Source: Kosakonia sp. SMBL-WEM22
GTDB lineage: Bacteria > Pseudomonadota > Gammaproteobacteria > Enterobacterales > Enterobacteriaceae
Reading direction: 5' to 3'
Length of the DNA: 64,000 nucleotides
NCBI RefSeq assembly: GCF_014490785.1
Contig: NZ_CP051488.1
Coordinates: 372,001 to 436,000, forward strand
A program made the translations under genes and the position numbers. Each line of letters begins with the position of its first letter. Position 1 is the first letter of the stretch. The notes under the pieces were generated by a model. The model saw only the letters and a program-made list of their open reading frames with translations, did no database searches and was not told the origin of the DNA. Shown here piece by piece: positions 36,807 through 45,896 of the stretch.

Positions 36807-38667
36807 CGCGCCATTGCTACCGACAGCATGGTGGACTGCGATGACGACGGCTCCCAGCAGATGGCGGAAGGTTCGTCGCGCGTGTACATCAACGGGCGCC
36901 CGGCAGCCCGCCTTGAGGACCGTACCACCTGCGATGCGAAGGTGATGACTGGCTCCGGCAACGTCCGTATTGGTGGCGACCCGGAGCAGACCCTGTCAAT
37001 TACCCCGAAAGTCCCCGAAGCGCTGTACAAGATTTCAGACCTGACCCTGCTGTTTGCCGGGCTGGCGTGCGGCTGGGGTGGCGCGGTCGGTAAGGTCGGC
37101 GCGGTGGGTAAGCTGTTGTCGAAACTGCCGGGTATCAGCAAAATCGGCCGCATCGCCTGCCGCTTCGGCGCGATGCTGACCGCCATCGCGGCGGGGGGAA
37201 TTATCGCCCGCCCGGTGGATATCATCAGCGGGCAGAAGTTCCTCAGCGGTGGCGACGAGCTGGACTTTGTGCTGGCGTCACGCCTGCCGGTGCGCTGGCA
37301 GCGCTACTGGCGCAGCGGCAGGCCCACAGAGAGCGTGCTGGGCCGCGGCTGGAATCTGTTCTGGGAGACACGCCTTGAGCGCTACCAGGACGGTCTGGTC
37401 TGGCGCGCGCCCTCCGGGGATTACGTCTCCTTTCCTCTTGTACCAAAGGGCATGCGTACTTATTGCGAAACGGAAAAGCGCTGGCTGGAGCATCATCAGG
37501 ACGGTTCCTGGTCGGTGTACGACATCAGCGGCGAGCGCTGGCATTACGCACCCTTACAGGAAGACAAGCCTTCCCTGTTGCAGCGTCTCTCCGGGCCGTG
37601 CGGCAACGATTACCGATGCAACCGGCGGAGTGGTGCGCCTGGTGTGGAACCGCCAGGGATTACTGACGCAGCGTACCGACTGCTCCGGCAGTATCACCCG
37701 CTTCACCTATGACCGCTTCGGTCAGCTAACCAGCAGCGAGGATGCGGAAGGCCATATCACGCGCCGTGAGTAGAATGCTGCCGGGCAACTGACGGCGGTT
37801 ATTCACCCGGACGGCAGCCGGGAAACATTGCAGTGGAACGCGCGCGGCCAGCTTGCCGCCTGGCGCGACCCGCTGGAAAGTGAGGTGCGCTGGCACTACA
37901 ACCTGCTCGGCCTGCCGGTGAGCCTCACCGACCGCATCGGGCGCACCCGCCGCTGGCATTATGACCCGCGCGGTAACCTGCTGAAACTGGAGAACGGTAA
38001 CGGCGGGGAGTACCGCTTCACGTATGACGAGACCGGACACCCGACGAGCGAAACCCGCCCGGACGACACGTCGCGCCGGATGGCGTGGGATGCGCGGGGA
38101 TTCCTCACCACGCTTGAAGAGAACGGCAGACCTGCCGCCGATGGCGGTATCGCCCGCCGGTGGCAACAGTTCAGCCATGACGACAGCGGCCTGCTGACCG
38201 GGCGCACCACCCGGCATGCGGAGTACCGCTTCACACATGACCTGAACGGCCAGGTCACCCGCATCCGCCGCACCCCGACCGCCGAAGGTGTTGCGCTGGG
38301 CATTGAGTCTGATGAAATTGCTTTCGCGCGTGATGCGGCGGGCCGCCAGGTCAGTGAGGCAGGTGTTAATGGTGAACTTAGCTACGAATGGGATGTTCTC
38401 GGCAACCTGACGAACCTCACCCTGTCCGGTGAACAAAAACTCTCCTGGCTATTTCAAGGAGCTGAAATTTATAAAATAACCAGCAAAGTTAAAATTGGAG
38501 ATGTAACCTTTAAGAAAGGCGACTATTTTTATCTGGATAATTTACACAAAGATCATTACGAAACGTTTTCATCTTTAGATAAATCTAAAGGTGTTTTCAA
38601 TATTGATGGGTCATATAATGAAAGGAAATCCCTCAAAGCGGCAAAACGAAAAGGGCCTGGGTGTTAA
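36807..38667 (+). pseudogene. PAAR-Rhs protein: frameshift, amber stop and deletion to a toxin tip
   Basis: The frame begins inside a PAAR domain (DSMVDCDDDGSQQMAEGSSR, VYINGRPAARLEDRTTC, GNVRIGGDP), passes two hydrophobic segments and the DUF6531/Rhs start (VDIISGQKFLSGGDELDF). Near 37600 it slips into the next frame (ITDATGGVVRLVWNRQG). TAG at 37771-37773 interrupts RRE-stop-NAAGQL where Rhs proteins have W. YD repeats then continue to LSGEQKLSWLFQG (about 38460), where the core stops and is fused in frame to a 68-residue tip AEIYKITSKVKIGDVTFKKG ... KGVFNIDGSYNERKSLKAAK. The tip's KGDYFYLDNLHKDH ... GVFNIDGS layout is typical of Rhs/CdiA toxin ends. Confidence 0.85.
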
Positions 38668-38668
38668 T

Positions 38669-39010
38669 ATGAATGAAAAATTAAAGATTGAGCTTCTTAA
38701 AAATAAAGATGACTTAATTGAGGGTACTTTCTGCTATCAATTATTTGAAGATAGAATGTTTAATGAAAATCTAATGGTGGCATTAATAAATGGCGCTGGT
38801 GATTTTCTCAAGGAAAATAGTAGGGATAATGAAGTTAAGGATCTATTGACATGGGTTGTGAGGGGAGTGGATCAATGCTTTTTATCAAATAGTGATGATG
38901 ACGATTTGTATACTATAAAGAACTATAACGTTGGCATGGAAGAAAAATGGCGCAACGATTGGAAACTCTTAATTGTTAAATTGACAAAAAATAGCTTGTC
39001 ATCTTTATGA
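38669..39010 (+). CDS. Probable immunity protein of the fused toxin tip
   Basis: 113 residues (MNEKLKIELLKNKDDLIEG ...), starting one base after the stop of the toxin tip, the usual coupling of Rhs tip and immunity. Helical and acidic (NSRDNEVKDLLTWVVRGVDQ). Family not recognised. Since the upstream Rhs has a frameshift and an amber codon, this gene may persist only to protect against siblings with an active tip. Confidence 0.6.
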   Translation: MNEKLKIELLKNKDDLIEGTFCYQLFEDRMFNENLMVALINGAGDFLKENSRDNEVKDLLTWVVRGVDQCFLSNSDDDDLYTIKNYNVGMEEKWRNDWKLLIVKLTKNSLSSL

Positions 39011-39156
39011 AAAAATAAGTAAAAAAGAATTTCAATGATGGGTTCTATATCAAGGTAGCTAAAGGGGTCCTCATTAAAATTACTCATTAAGTAAAGAAGT
39101 GATAGGCGCAGCGTTGTTGTACGGTCAATATAAAAGGGCAAAAGAGAACTCCTTTT

Positions 39157-39507
39157 GAAATCTTGCTGCATTACAATCTGTTCCGCTGCTACGGCCCGCA
39201 GACCGGGCGCTTCACCGTCCAGGATCCGATAGGGTTAAGGGGCGGGATAAATTTATATCAATATGCTCCTAATCCGCTAAATTATATTGATCCACTTGGA
39301 TTAAATAAAAATACTTGTAGCGGAACAACTCGTGTGCGGCATTATACTAATCGTAAAGGTTCAAATGCGATTTCTGAAAGTGGCGTAATTAAGGCTCATG
39401 ATAATGGCCGCGTGTATTTAGAGCGTGCTAACAAAAAACCTTTAAGTCAAATTGAAGTCGAAGATAAATATCAAATCAAACCTGGGCGTGGCCGGGATTA
39501 TATTTGA
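39157..39507 (+). pseudogene. Rhs hinge with truncated HYD1-type ADP-ribosyltransferase toxin tip
   Basis: LLHYNLFRCYGPQTGRFTVQ then DPIGLRGGINLYQYAPNPLN and YIDPLGL form an intact hinge. The tip starts TRVRHYTNRKGSNAISESGVI and ends VEDKYQIKPGRGRDYI and TGA. RVRHYTN...G...I...GVI and the K-x-GRGRDY element match the start of HYD1-signature ADP-ribosyltransferase toxins as recalled. The rest is missing because at about 39500 the sequence turns into the inverted end of an integrase fragment. No start codon or core upstream. Confidence 0.7.
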
Positions 39508-40040
39508 TAAAGCCTTGCTGCACCGCGTAGCGCATGATTTTCGTCAGATACTGACGCACGCGCCCGGCACCATCATGAACACCCTTGCTATCAATAGACT
39601 GCACAAGCTGCGCCAGATGCCGGGTTTCTATCTTCGCAACATCCATTGGGGCGATATCATCAGAAAAGATATAGCGATTCAGGCAGGAGAGAATTTTATC
39701 TGCATGACTCTCCGACCAGAGTTTCAGGCTGCTGGTGTGCCATGCAGTAGCGATATGCTTAAAGGTGCGCAGTGCGTTTTTCTCATTTTCGCGGGAGGGA
39801 AAGGGATGCGCCTGAAGAGAGCAGCTTGCGTGCAGCATCGCGTTTTTCACGGGCTTCTGCCAGTGAGGTCTGAGGCCAGGGGCCAAAGGCCAGACGGTTT
39901 TCTTTGCCCTTTAAGCGATAGCGTAAATACCATAACTTAGCGCCGCTGGATGAAACCAGCAGGTACAGGCCAAGTGCATCAGAAATTTTATAGGATTTTT
40001 CGCGAGGTTTCGCTGAGCGGATGCGGGAATCAGTTAACAT
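39497..40040 (-). pseudogene. P4-type tyrosine integrase, frameshifted and lacking the catalytic domain
   Basis: From ATG 40040: MLTDSRIRSAKPREKSYKIS DALGLYLLVSS ... LWYLRYRLKGKENRLAFGPWP is the DUF4102 arm-binding domain of P4-like integrases (quoted in parts). After a frameshift near 39790 the core-binding domain follows (FKHIATAWHTSSLKLWSESHADKIL ... LTKIMRYAVQQGFIKYNPG). It stops about residue 180, so the R...HxxR...Y catalytic residues are absent. It lies 160 bp left of the tRNA-Phe att site. Confidence 0.88.
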
Positions 40041-40198
40041 AAGGGCCACTCCGTTCGTCGAACTGAATGACCCGCAATCTGACCCCATTTTTTCCGGATA
40101 CCGGGGGATAAATCAAAACGTATCCGAAAGAGTTTTTACCCTAACTTACTGAATCACAACAATATAGAGATTCATAAGGAAGCATAAAAAAAGAAAAG

Positions 40199-40247
40199 TG
40201 GTGCCCGGACTCGGAATCGAACCAAGGACACGGGGATTTTCAATCCC
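40199..40247 (-). other. Attachment site: 3' end of tRNA-Phe(GAA)
   Basis: On the minus strand these 49 bp read GGGATTGAAAATCCCCGTGT ... CCGAGTCCGGGCACCA, the anticodon arm (GAA) through the T-arm, acceptor and CCA end of tRNA-Phe. The 5' part is absent: the match ends at GGGATT. This is the classical crossover block of SPI-7/PFGI-type ICEs and of P4-like islands that use pheU/pheV. The intact tRNA must lie outside the window. Confidence 0.92.
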
Positions 40248-40309
40248 ATTGCCGAAATGTTAAAGATTTAGCCTCTTTGTTATAAAGATGTGGTTATTCA
40301 TTTGGGCAT

Positions 40310-40334
40310 ACATCCAACACCTTGATTTGGATGT
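40310..40334 (+). promoter_or_regulatory. Perfect inverted repeat just before parA
   Basis: ACATCCAA (40310-40317) and TTGGATGT (40327-40334) are perfect 8-bp arms with a 9-bp spacer, ending 5 bp before the ATG at 40340. The position suggests an operator for autoregulation of the ICE maintenance operon, or a partition site. It also favours the 40340 start, since no Shine-Dalgarno is visible. Confidence 0.6.
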
Positions 40335-40339
40335 GCAAA

Positions 40340-41215
40340 ATGAAAATACTTCCCGTTATCTCTCCCAAAGGTGGAGAAGGCAAATCCACGTTTGCTGCTT
40401 ACCTTGCTGGCTTTATTGCTGATGCCGGCCTGAACACCTTACTTGTCGATGCGGACTACTCCCAGCCCACAGCCAGCAGTATCTTTGCGCTGGAGCATGA
40501 AGCGCCTTTCGGCCTGTATGAGCTGCTGATGCAGATGGTCAGTGACCACACACAGTGCATTTCACAGACCGCCATAAAAAATCTTGATGTCATCTACTCC
40601 AATGACCCGGACGAGCTGTTGCCGACGGCGATGCTCCATGCTGCTGATGGTCGTCTGAGACTGCGTAATATACTTCAGCATCCTTTCTTTAGCCGTTACG
40701 ACGCCATTATTGTGGATTCAAAAGGCGCAACAGGCGTCATGACCGAACTGTCTCTCCTGTCATCGTCCGGGAACGTGATGGGGGTGGTAAAACCCATTCT
40801 GCCGGACGTCCGCGAATTTATCCGCGGTTCCCTCCATATGCTTACCCGCCTGAAAACGTATGAAAATTACGGTATCCGCCTCCCGGATATTTCCATTCTC
40901 GTCAACTGCATCGAAAACACCCTGCTGGACCGTGAAGCGATGGACGGCCTTGCCGCCATCATCAATGGAAAACATTACGATGCCACTGCGCTGGGCAACC
41001 GGGACGTTTATCGCCTGCTCGACACCCGTATCGAGGCGCTGGATATTTTCAAGCTCGGGCACGTCAAGCAGCAGCCCGTGCATCGTCTGGAATACAAAAC
41101 GCGGCGCAAAGGCACGGCCGCAGCCGTCACCATGCATGACCTCGCCTGTGAACTTTTCCCGGAGTGGCAGAGCCATTTCAGTGACGTTCTGACCCGGGAG
41201 GTGCGCCATGTCTGA
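40340..41215 (+). CDS. parA: ICE ParA-family ATPase
   Basis: 291 residues. Deviant Walker A KGGEGKST at 10-17 with the signature lysine, DADYSQPTA switch, and VDSKGATGVMTEL in place of Walker B. First gene of the PFGI-1/SPI-7-type left arm (Soj-like), immediately inside the tRNA-Phe att site. In SPI-7/PAPI-1 elements this protein is needed to keep the excised circle. Overlaps the helicase gene by 8 bp. Confidence 0.9.
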   Translation: MKILPVISPKGGEGKSTFAAYLAGFIADAGLNTLLVDADYSQPTASSIFALEHEAPFGLYELLMQMVSDHTQCISQTAIKNLDVIYSNDPDELLPTAMLHAADGRLRLRNILQHPFFSRYDAIIVDSKGATGVMTELSLLSSSGNVMGVVKPILPDVREFIRGSLHMLTRLKTYENYGIRLPDISILVNCIENTLLDREAMDGLAAIINGKHYDATALGNRDVYRLLDTRIEALDIFKLGHVKQQPVHRLEYKTRRKGTAAAVTMHDLACELFPEWQSHFSDVLTREVRHV

Positions 41216-42578
41216 GATGATGATGCCCTGCTCTTATGAGGCAGAGCAGGCCGTGCTCGGCGGACTGATGCTTGATAACGACCGGTGGGATGAGGTGATA
41301 CTGCAAATCTCCCCGGAAGATTTGTTTTCCCGGCCGCACCGCATGGTCTTCCGGGTAATGGCTGAACTCGCCGGCGAGGGGCTGCCGCTCGATCTCATTA
41401 CCATCACTGAGCGCCTGGAAACCCGGGGTGACCTGGTTCATTGCGGTGGTTTCGCCTATCTGGCTGAAATGAGTAAAAACACGCCGTCTGCCGCCAATAT
41501 CCTGGCTTACGCCGGGGTGGTGGCGGAGAAAAGCCGCTTGCGGCAGCTCATGACAGTAGGTAACAGCCTTCTTTCCGATGTGCAGGCCCCGAAAGCCAAC
41601 TCGGCGGGTATCCTGGAGTCGGCCGAAGGTAAGCTGTTCAACATTGCTGAACAGGGCGCCATGCAGCTCAACAGTGAGACCGGTGTTAACGAGGCGCTGG
41701 GTAAGCTGCTGACGCAGCTGGAAAGCATGACCGCCAGCGACGGCCTCACCGGGACACCGACCGGATTCAGTGAGCTGGATGCGATGACCTGTGGTCTGCA
41801 GCCCGGTGACCTGGCGCTTCTGGCTGCACGCCCGTCAATGGGTAAAACCTCCCTGGCGATGGCGTCCTGCACCGCGGCCGTAAGAGGAAAACCTGACGAT
41901 TTCGTCTTTGTGTTCAGCCTTGAAATGCCCGCAGAGCAGCTGATGATGCGCCTGCTGGCGATGGAAGGCCGGGTGGAGCTGAGCCGGCTTCGCAGCGGCA
42001 ATATGGATGATGAAGACTGGGCCCGTGTGTCTGAGGCCACCGGTCGCATTATTGAATGGCAAAACCGCCTCATTATCGATGACACCAGTTACCAGACCCC
42101 GGCCACACTGCGCGCCCGCGCCCGGCGTTATGTCCGCAAATACGGCCGTCCCTCTCTCATCATGCTGGATTATCTGCAGCTTGTCCGTTCACCTGAGCAG
42201 GAGAACCGGACCCAGGAAATCTCAGAAATTTCCCGCTCGCTCAAGGCGCTTGGCAAGGAGCTGGGCTGCCCGGTACTGGCGCTTTCCCAGCTTAACCGCC
42301 AGGTGGAGCAGCGGCCCGATAAACGCCCCAACAATGGTGACCTGCGTGACTCCGGGGCGCTGGAGCAGGATGCGGACCTCATCATGTTTATTTACCGGGA
42401 TGAGGTTTACAACCCCACGACCCCTGATACCGGGGTGGCTGAAATCATTGTCGGTAAACAGCGCCAGGGGCCAACCGGCACGGTGAAAATTAAGTTTGAC
42501 GGGCGTTATACGCTGTTTTCGGCCTTTCAGGAAGGCAGCTATGACTTCGGTTATCACAGCGGGAGGAAAGAGGCATGA
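41208..42578 (+). CDS. DnaB-like replicative helicase of the ICE
   Basis: 456 residues with the DnaB N-terminal ([20 protein letters not shown]) and RecA-like C-terminal domain: Walker [10 protein letters not shown] (about 205), Walker [22 protein letters not shown] motif ([20 protein letters not shown]) and the final [12 protein letters not shown]. Usual order parA-dnaB-parB of this ICE class. It probably serves element replication rather than the chromosome. Overlaps parB by 4 bp (ATGA). Confidence 0.92.
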   Translation: MSEMMMPCSYEAEQAVLGGLMLDNDRWDEVILQISPEDLFSRPHRMVFRVMAELAGEGLPLDLITITERLETRGDLVHCGGFAYLAEMSKNTPSAANILAYAGVVAEKSRLRQLMTVGNSLLSDVQAPKANSAGILESAEGKLFNIAEQGAMQLNSETGVNEALGKLLTQLESMTASDGLTGTPTGFSELDAMTCGLQPGDLALLAARPSMGKTSLAMASCTAAVRGKPDDFVFVFSLEMPAEQLMMRLLAMEGRVELSRLRSGNMDDEDWARVSEATGRIIEWQNRLIIDDTSYQTPATLRARARRYVRKYGRPSLIMLDYLQLVRSPEQENRTQEISEISRSLKALGKELGCPVLALSQLNRQVEQRPDKRPNNGDLRDSGALEQDADLIMFIYRDEVYNPTTPDTGVAEIIVGKQRQGPTGTVKIKFDGRYTLFSAFQEGSYDFGYHSGRKEA

Positions 42579-44245
42579 GCCGTAAACGTTCTGATGTGGG
42601 GGCGGCCATGCTGCAGCCCGGACGCCAGTCGCAGGCAGCCGGCAATATCAGCGTCATGCCGGCAGCTGAAATGCCCATGGTGCTGACGCTCGACCAGTTA
42701 AGCCCCAACCCTGATAATCCGCGGACGTCACGCAACCCGCGCTATGACGATATCAAGGCGTCCATCCGCTCGCGCGGGCTGGACACCGTGCCCAAGGTGA
42801 CCCGGGATCCGGATGGTGAACCCGATATCTACATTTTCAGCGACGGCGGGAATACCCGCTATCAGATCCTGTCCGAGCTGTGGCAGGAGACCGGCGAAGA
42901 CCGGTTTTTCCGCGTCCACGTGCTGTTCAAACCGTGGCCGGGACGGCTGCAGTGCGTTATCGGCCATCTGGCAGAGAATGAGGTGCGCGGGGACCTGAGC
43001 TTTATTGAAAAGGCGAAGGGTATCCACAGCGCCCGCGCTATCTATGAAGAGCAGCTGGGAAAAACGGTTTCATTGCGCCAGTTGTCCGAGCTGCTGACCC
43101 GGGAAGGCCTGCCGGTTCATAATTCAACCATCAGCCGCATGGAAGACGCGCTGAAATACCTTTATCCGTGGATCCCTGACCTGCTGGAGTCCGGGCTCGG
43201 CAGGCCGCAGGTGGCGGCCCTGCTGGCGCTACGGCATGATGCGGAACGCGTGTGGGATGCGTTTTGCCTGCTTTCAGACACAGGCGAAAAATCCTTCAGC
43301 GACGTTTTTGGTCAGTGTTGTGCCCGCTTCAACTCGCCGGAACTGTGGTCTCAGGAGATGTTTCGCGATGAATTTATTGGTGATTTACTGCAGGCGTTAC
43401 CCCATCCGGAACTGGACTATGACCGCTGGATGATGGAGCTTGACCCCAAAGAACGCAACCGCCGGCATCACTTTGGTGACCCGGAGCCGGTTGCCCTGCC
43501 CGCCGCAGACAAGCCTGAACCCGCCCTGCCTGCCACCGTGTCAGATGAGGATGACGGCGTACCGCTGCCTGTTACCGCTTCACGTCCTGAGGTCCCGGCT
43601 GCAACGCCCGTTCCGGGCAATGCGTCATCGCCTTCTGAAACACCAGTTAATGACACCCCCCGGCATGAGGTTCAGCCGGATATGTACGGTGCCGCGCCGG
43701 TCATTTCAGGTGAGGGCGGGGAGGTCAGCGGGCTGGTTACTTTCTCTGAAGGACATGGAGAAGAGGACAACAGTGAAGACGGCCTGCTTTCCCTGCTGAC
43801 ACCTGAGCCTGAAGTGGTCACCCGGGATGATGCGCCGCTCATTAATGACAGCCTCTGGCATGTGCCGGCCCATCAGGACGATATCGAACACCTGCAGAAT
43901 ACCGCTTTTCGTCTGGCATGGGAGCTGGGGGAAGTCCTGGGTTGTGAAGATGAAATTTTGCCGCAACGCGACAGCGATATATCCGCCGGTTACGGCGCGG
44001 CAGGTGAGGTGTGTTCTGAGGCGGCCGCATTCCTGCTGGGCCTGACCGGCGATGCGCCTGCAGTGCATCCGGCAGCCGGTGTCTGTGACCTGGCGGTGCT
44101 TTTCACCGGCGGGCCGGGGGAGCGTGAAACCCCCGCGCTCAGCGATGATGATGCCATGAAGTTGCTGCGCCTGATGCGTGTGATGCGCCGTCTGCGGGAG
44201 CTGCAGCGCGGCGTGACGCCTGAAGAGGAGAAGACTGATGAATAA
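42575..44245 (+). CDS. parB: ParB-family protein, PFGI-1-class ICE
   Basis: 556 residues. N-terminal ParB/Srx domain: LDQLSPNPDNPRTSRNPRYDDIKASI, IRSRG, FSDGGNTRYQILSELW, then the HTH-like segment KTVSLRQLSELLTREGLPVHNSTISRM. The central part (about 300-390) is Pro/Glu-rich linker, and the C-terminal domain is ICE-specific (TIGR03764-type). Much longer than chromosomal ParB. Overlaps both neighbours, in one operon. It should bind a centromere-like site within the element; none is proven here. Confidence 0.9.
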   Translation: MSRKRSDVGAAMLQPGRQSQAAGNISVMPAAEMPMVLTLDQLSPNPDNPRTSRNPRYDDIKASIRSRGLDTVPKVTRDPDGEPDIYIFSDGGNTRYQILSELWQETGEDRFFRVHVLFKPWPGRLQCVIGHLAENEVRGDLSFIEKAKGIHSARAIYEEQLGKTVSLRQLSELLTREGLPVHNSTISRMEDALKYLYPWIPDLLESGLGRPQVAALLALRHDAERVWDAFCLLSDTGEKSFSDVFGQCCARFNSPELWSQEMFRDEFIGDLLQALPHPELDYDRWMMELDPKERNRRHHFGDPEPVALPAADKPEPALPATVSDEDDGVPLPVTASRPEVPAATPVPGNASSPSETPVNDTPRHEVQPDMYGAAPVISGEGGEVSGLVTFSEGHGEEDNSEDGLLSLLTPEPEVVTRDDAPLINDSLWHVPAHQDDIEHLQNTAFRLAWELGEVLGCEDEILPQRDSDISAGYGAAGEVCSEAAAFLLGLTGDAPAVHPAAGVCDLAVLFTGGPGERETPALSDDDAMKLLRLMRVMRRLRELQRGVTPEEEKTDE

Positions 44246-44948
44246 CCCACAGCGACAGCTGCGGCTGCTGAACCTGGTCAGAAAGCTGCTGGAGCTGGGC
44301 CGCAGCAACAGCAATCCCCATGAGGCCGGGCTGGCACTACAGCGGGCACAAAAGCTGATGTCACGGTATGGCATCACCGAACTTGATGCCGGCCTGTCAT
44401 CCGTCCGGGAAGTCTCTTCCTGCACGGCCCCGTCAGAGGCTGAAAAAATCCCGGAATGGATGGTGAGCATGGTGTGGGGTGTCTGTCATGCCTTTGGCTG
44501 CCGCGCGTATTACTCATGGCGTCAGACATCTGCCGGGTCTCGCCGCGCCGTGACCTTTTACGGGTTCAGTGAAAAACCGGAGATAGCGGCGTATGCCTTT
44601 GATGTGCTGACGCGCCAGCTCAAGGATGCCACAACGTCTTATCTCCGAACCCAGAACAGGCGTCTTAAGCTGGCCACGCGCCGGGCGAGAGCGGAACAGT
44701 TTCGCGACGGCTGGGTATGCGGGGTGCGTGAGGTGATATCGGCGACTGACCTCAGCCGCGAAGAGCAGCAGGTGATGAGCCACTGGCTGGAAAGCCGCAG
44801 TATGAAAACAGTCATAACCCGTGAACTGAAAGCGTGTCGCGGGGCAGATACAGCACGTTATCAGGGGTACGAGGCCGGGCAGAATGCCCGTCTTCATCAG
44901 GGTGTCAGCGGCCGGAGTCCGGCAGCCATCGGTTACCGTGAGGATTAA
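44238..44948 (+). CDS. DUF2786-domain protein of the ICE
   Basis: 236 residues. DUF2786 N-terminal helical motif RKLLELGRSNSNPHEAGLALQRAQKLMSRYGI (in part), followed by a DUF7168-like half with WMVSMVWGVCHAFGCRAYYS and a basic R-rich helix. Overlaps parB by 8 bp. Common in SPI-7-like elements; function unknown. Confidence 0.85.
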   Translation: MNNPQRQLRLLNLVRKLLELGRSNSNPHEAGLALQRAQKLMSRYGITELDAGLSSVREVSSCTAPSEAEKIPEWMVSMVWGVCHAFGCRAYYSWRQTSAGSRRAVTFYGFSEKPEIAAYAFDVLTRQLKDATTSYLRTQNRRLKLATRRARAEQFRDGWVCGVREVISATDLSREEQQVMSHWLESRSMKTVITRELKACRGADTARYQGYEAGQNARLHQGVSGRSPAAIGYRED

Positions 44949-44954
44949 GGGGGA

Positions 44955-45551
44955 ATGATGAACAGTTTATCTCAGGCTGCGAACGGACTTCTGATGCAGC
45001 TGGTAATGGATCTCAGAAGTGGCTACCTGCGCCGCTGCGAATCACTGGGGCTCAACCGGGAAGAAATGCAGATGCTGCAGGGGCTCTCGCTTGAAGAACT
45101 GCACTACCTTTCCGGCAGTGAGGTGTCGATCATCAGTGTGGGCATCAATCACGGCAATCTGGTGCGCATGCTGCAGCAGGCCCGGACGGAACAGAAACGC
45201 CTTCAGCGCATCGACCGGGCGCTGGCGCTGGGCGGCTCCATTGAGCTGATGGCGCATTATTTCGGACTGTCGAGCACGGACGTGGCGGCCCGCCGGCGTA
45301 TTGCCGGTATCGATGTCCGGCCGGGGCGCGGTAATGCACTCGGTGATGATGATAATGCTGCGCTCTGGCGACAGTGGCAGAAGTCAGGTGTTGACGATGC
45401 GGAAAGTGCTGACGGGCTGGACGTGATGATGCTGGCTGCAGAACAGATGAACGTCTCGCTGACGTCGGTCTGGCACGCCGTTCGCGGCTGGCACCGTACC
45501 CGGGAGATGCAGACGCCTCCTGCCCGGGCGGCGGTAAGGAAAACGGCATGA
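44955..45551 (+). CDS. DUF2857 protein (STY4526-type)
   Basis: 198 residues. N-terminal helical repeat LGLNREEMQMLQGLSLEELHYLSGS and a likely HTH around LMAHYFGLSSTDVAARRRIAGI. DUF2857 proteins are constant members of this ICE left arm. The two ATGs follow GGGGGA; the second is equally possible. Ends overlapping the next gene (ATGA). Possibly a DNA-binding regulator; not shown. Confidence 0.8.
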   Translation: MMNSLSQAANGLLMQLVMDLRSGYLRRCESLGLNREEMQMLQGLSLEELHYLSGSEVSIISVGINHGNLVRMLQQARTEQKRLQRIDRALALGGSIELMAHYFGLSSTDVAARRRIAGIDVRPGRGNALGDDDNAALWRQWQKSGVDDAESADGLDVMMLAAEQMNVSLTSVWHAVRGWHRTREMQTPPARAAVRKTA

Positions 45552-45796
45552 AATACAGGGTGGTTGCACCGGGTCTGCGTGCCCCACACGGTACGCCGCC
45601 ACAGTGCTGTCAGAAGGCGTTACGCCAGGTTCGCCGCTTCCGTCAGGGGGCGCGTAATTACACCCGGCTTGATGAAAAGGGGTGTGGTTACTACAAAATC
45701 GATCTGGGTCCGTTCTGGCGGCTGCTGAGCCGCAACGAAGGCCGGACGTGGCTTCTTCTCAGCCACGAACGCTATAACAGCGCCATACGGAAATAG
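45548..45796 (+). CDS. Small basic ParE/RelE-like hypothetical protein of the ICE
   Basis: 82 residues, strongly basic (ALRQVRRFRQGARNYTRLDEKGCGYYKIDLG ... RNEGRTWLLLSHERYNSAIRK, in part). The order of beta strands and the YYKI/WRLLSR ending recall ParE/RelE folds, but no antitoxin partner is adjacent and the gene is a standard ICE member. Coupled to DUF2857 by a 4-bp overlap. Confidence 0.65.
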   Translation: MKYRVVAPGLRAPHGTPPQCCQKALRQVRRFRQGARNYTRLDEKGCGYYKIDLGPFWRLLSRNEGRTWLLLSHERYNSAIRK

Positions 45797-45896
45797 CGGC
45801 ATGCCAGTCTGTTTACCCTGCACCCGTACGCGGGTGCAGTACTAAGCATACTGACAGAACAGAACGGCTGCGAGGGTGGCCAGAAAAGGAAGAATA

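Noticed and set aside
40199..40260. Complete tRNA-Phe gene
   Set aside because: Only the anticodon arm to CCA end is present; D-arm and 5' acceptor strand are missing, so it is an att remnant.
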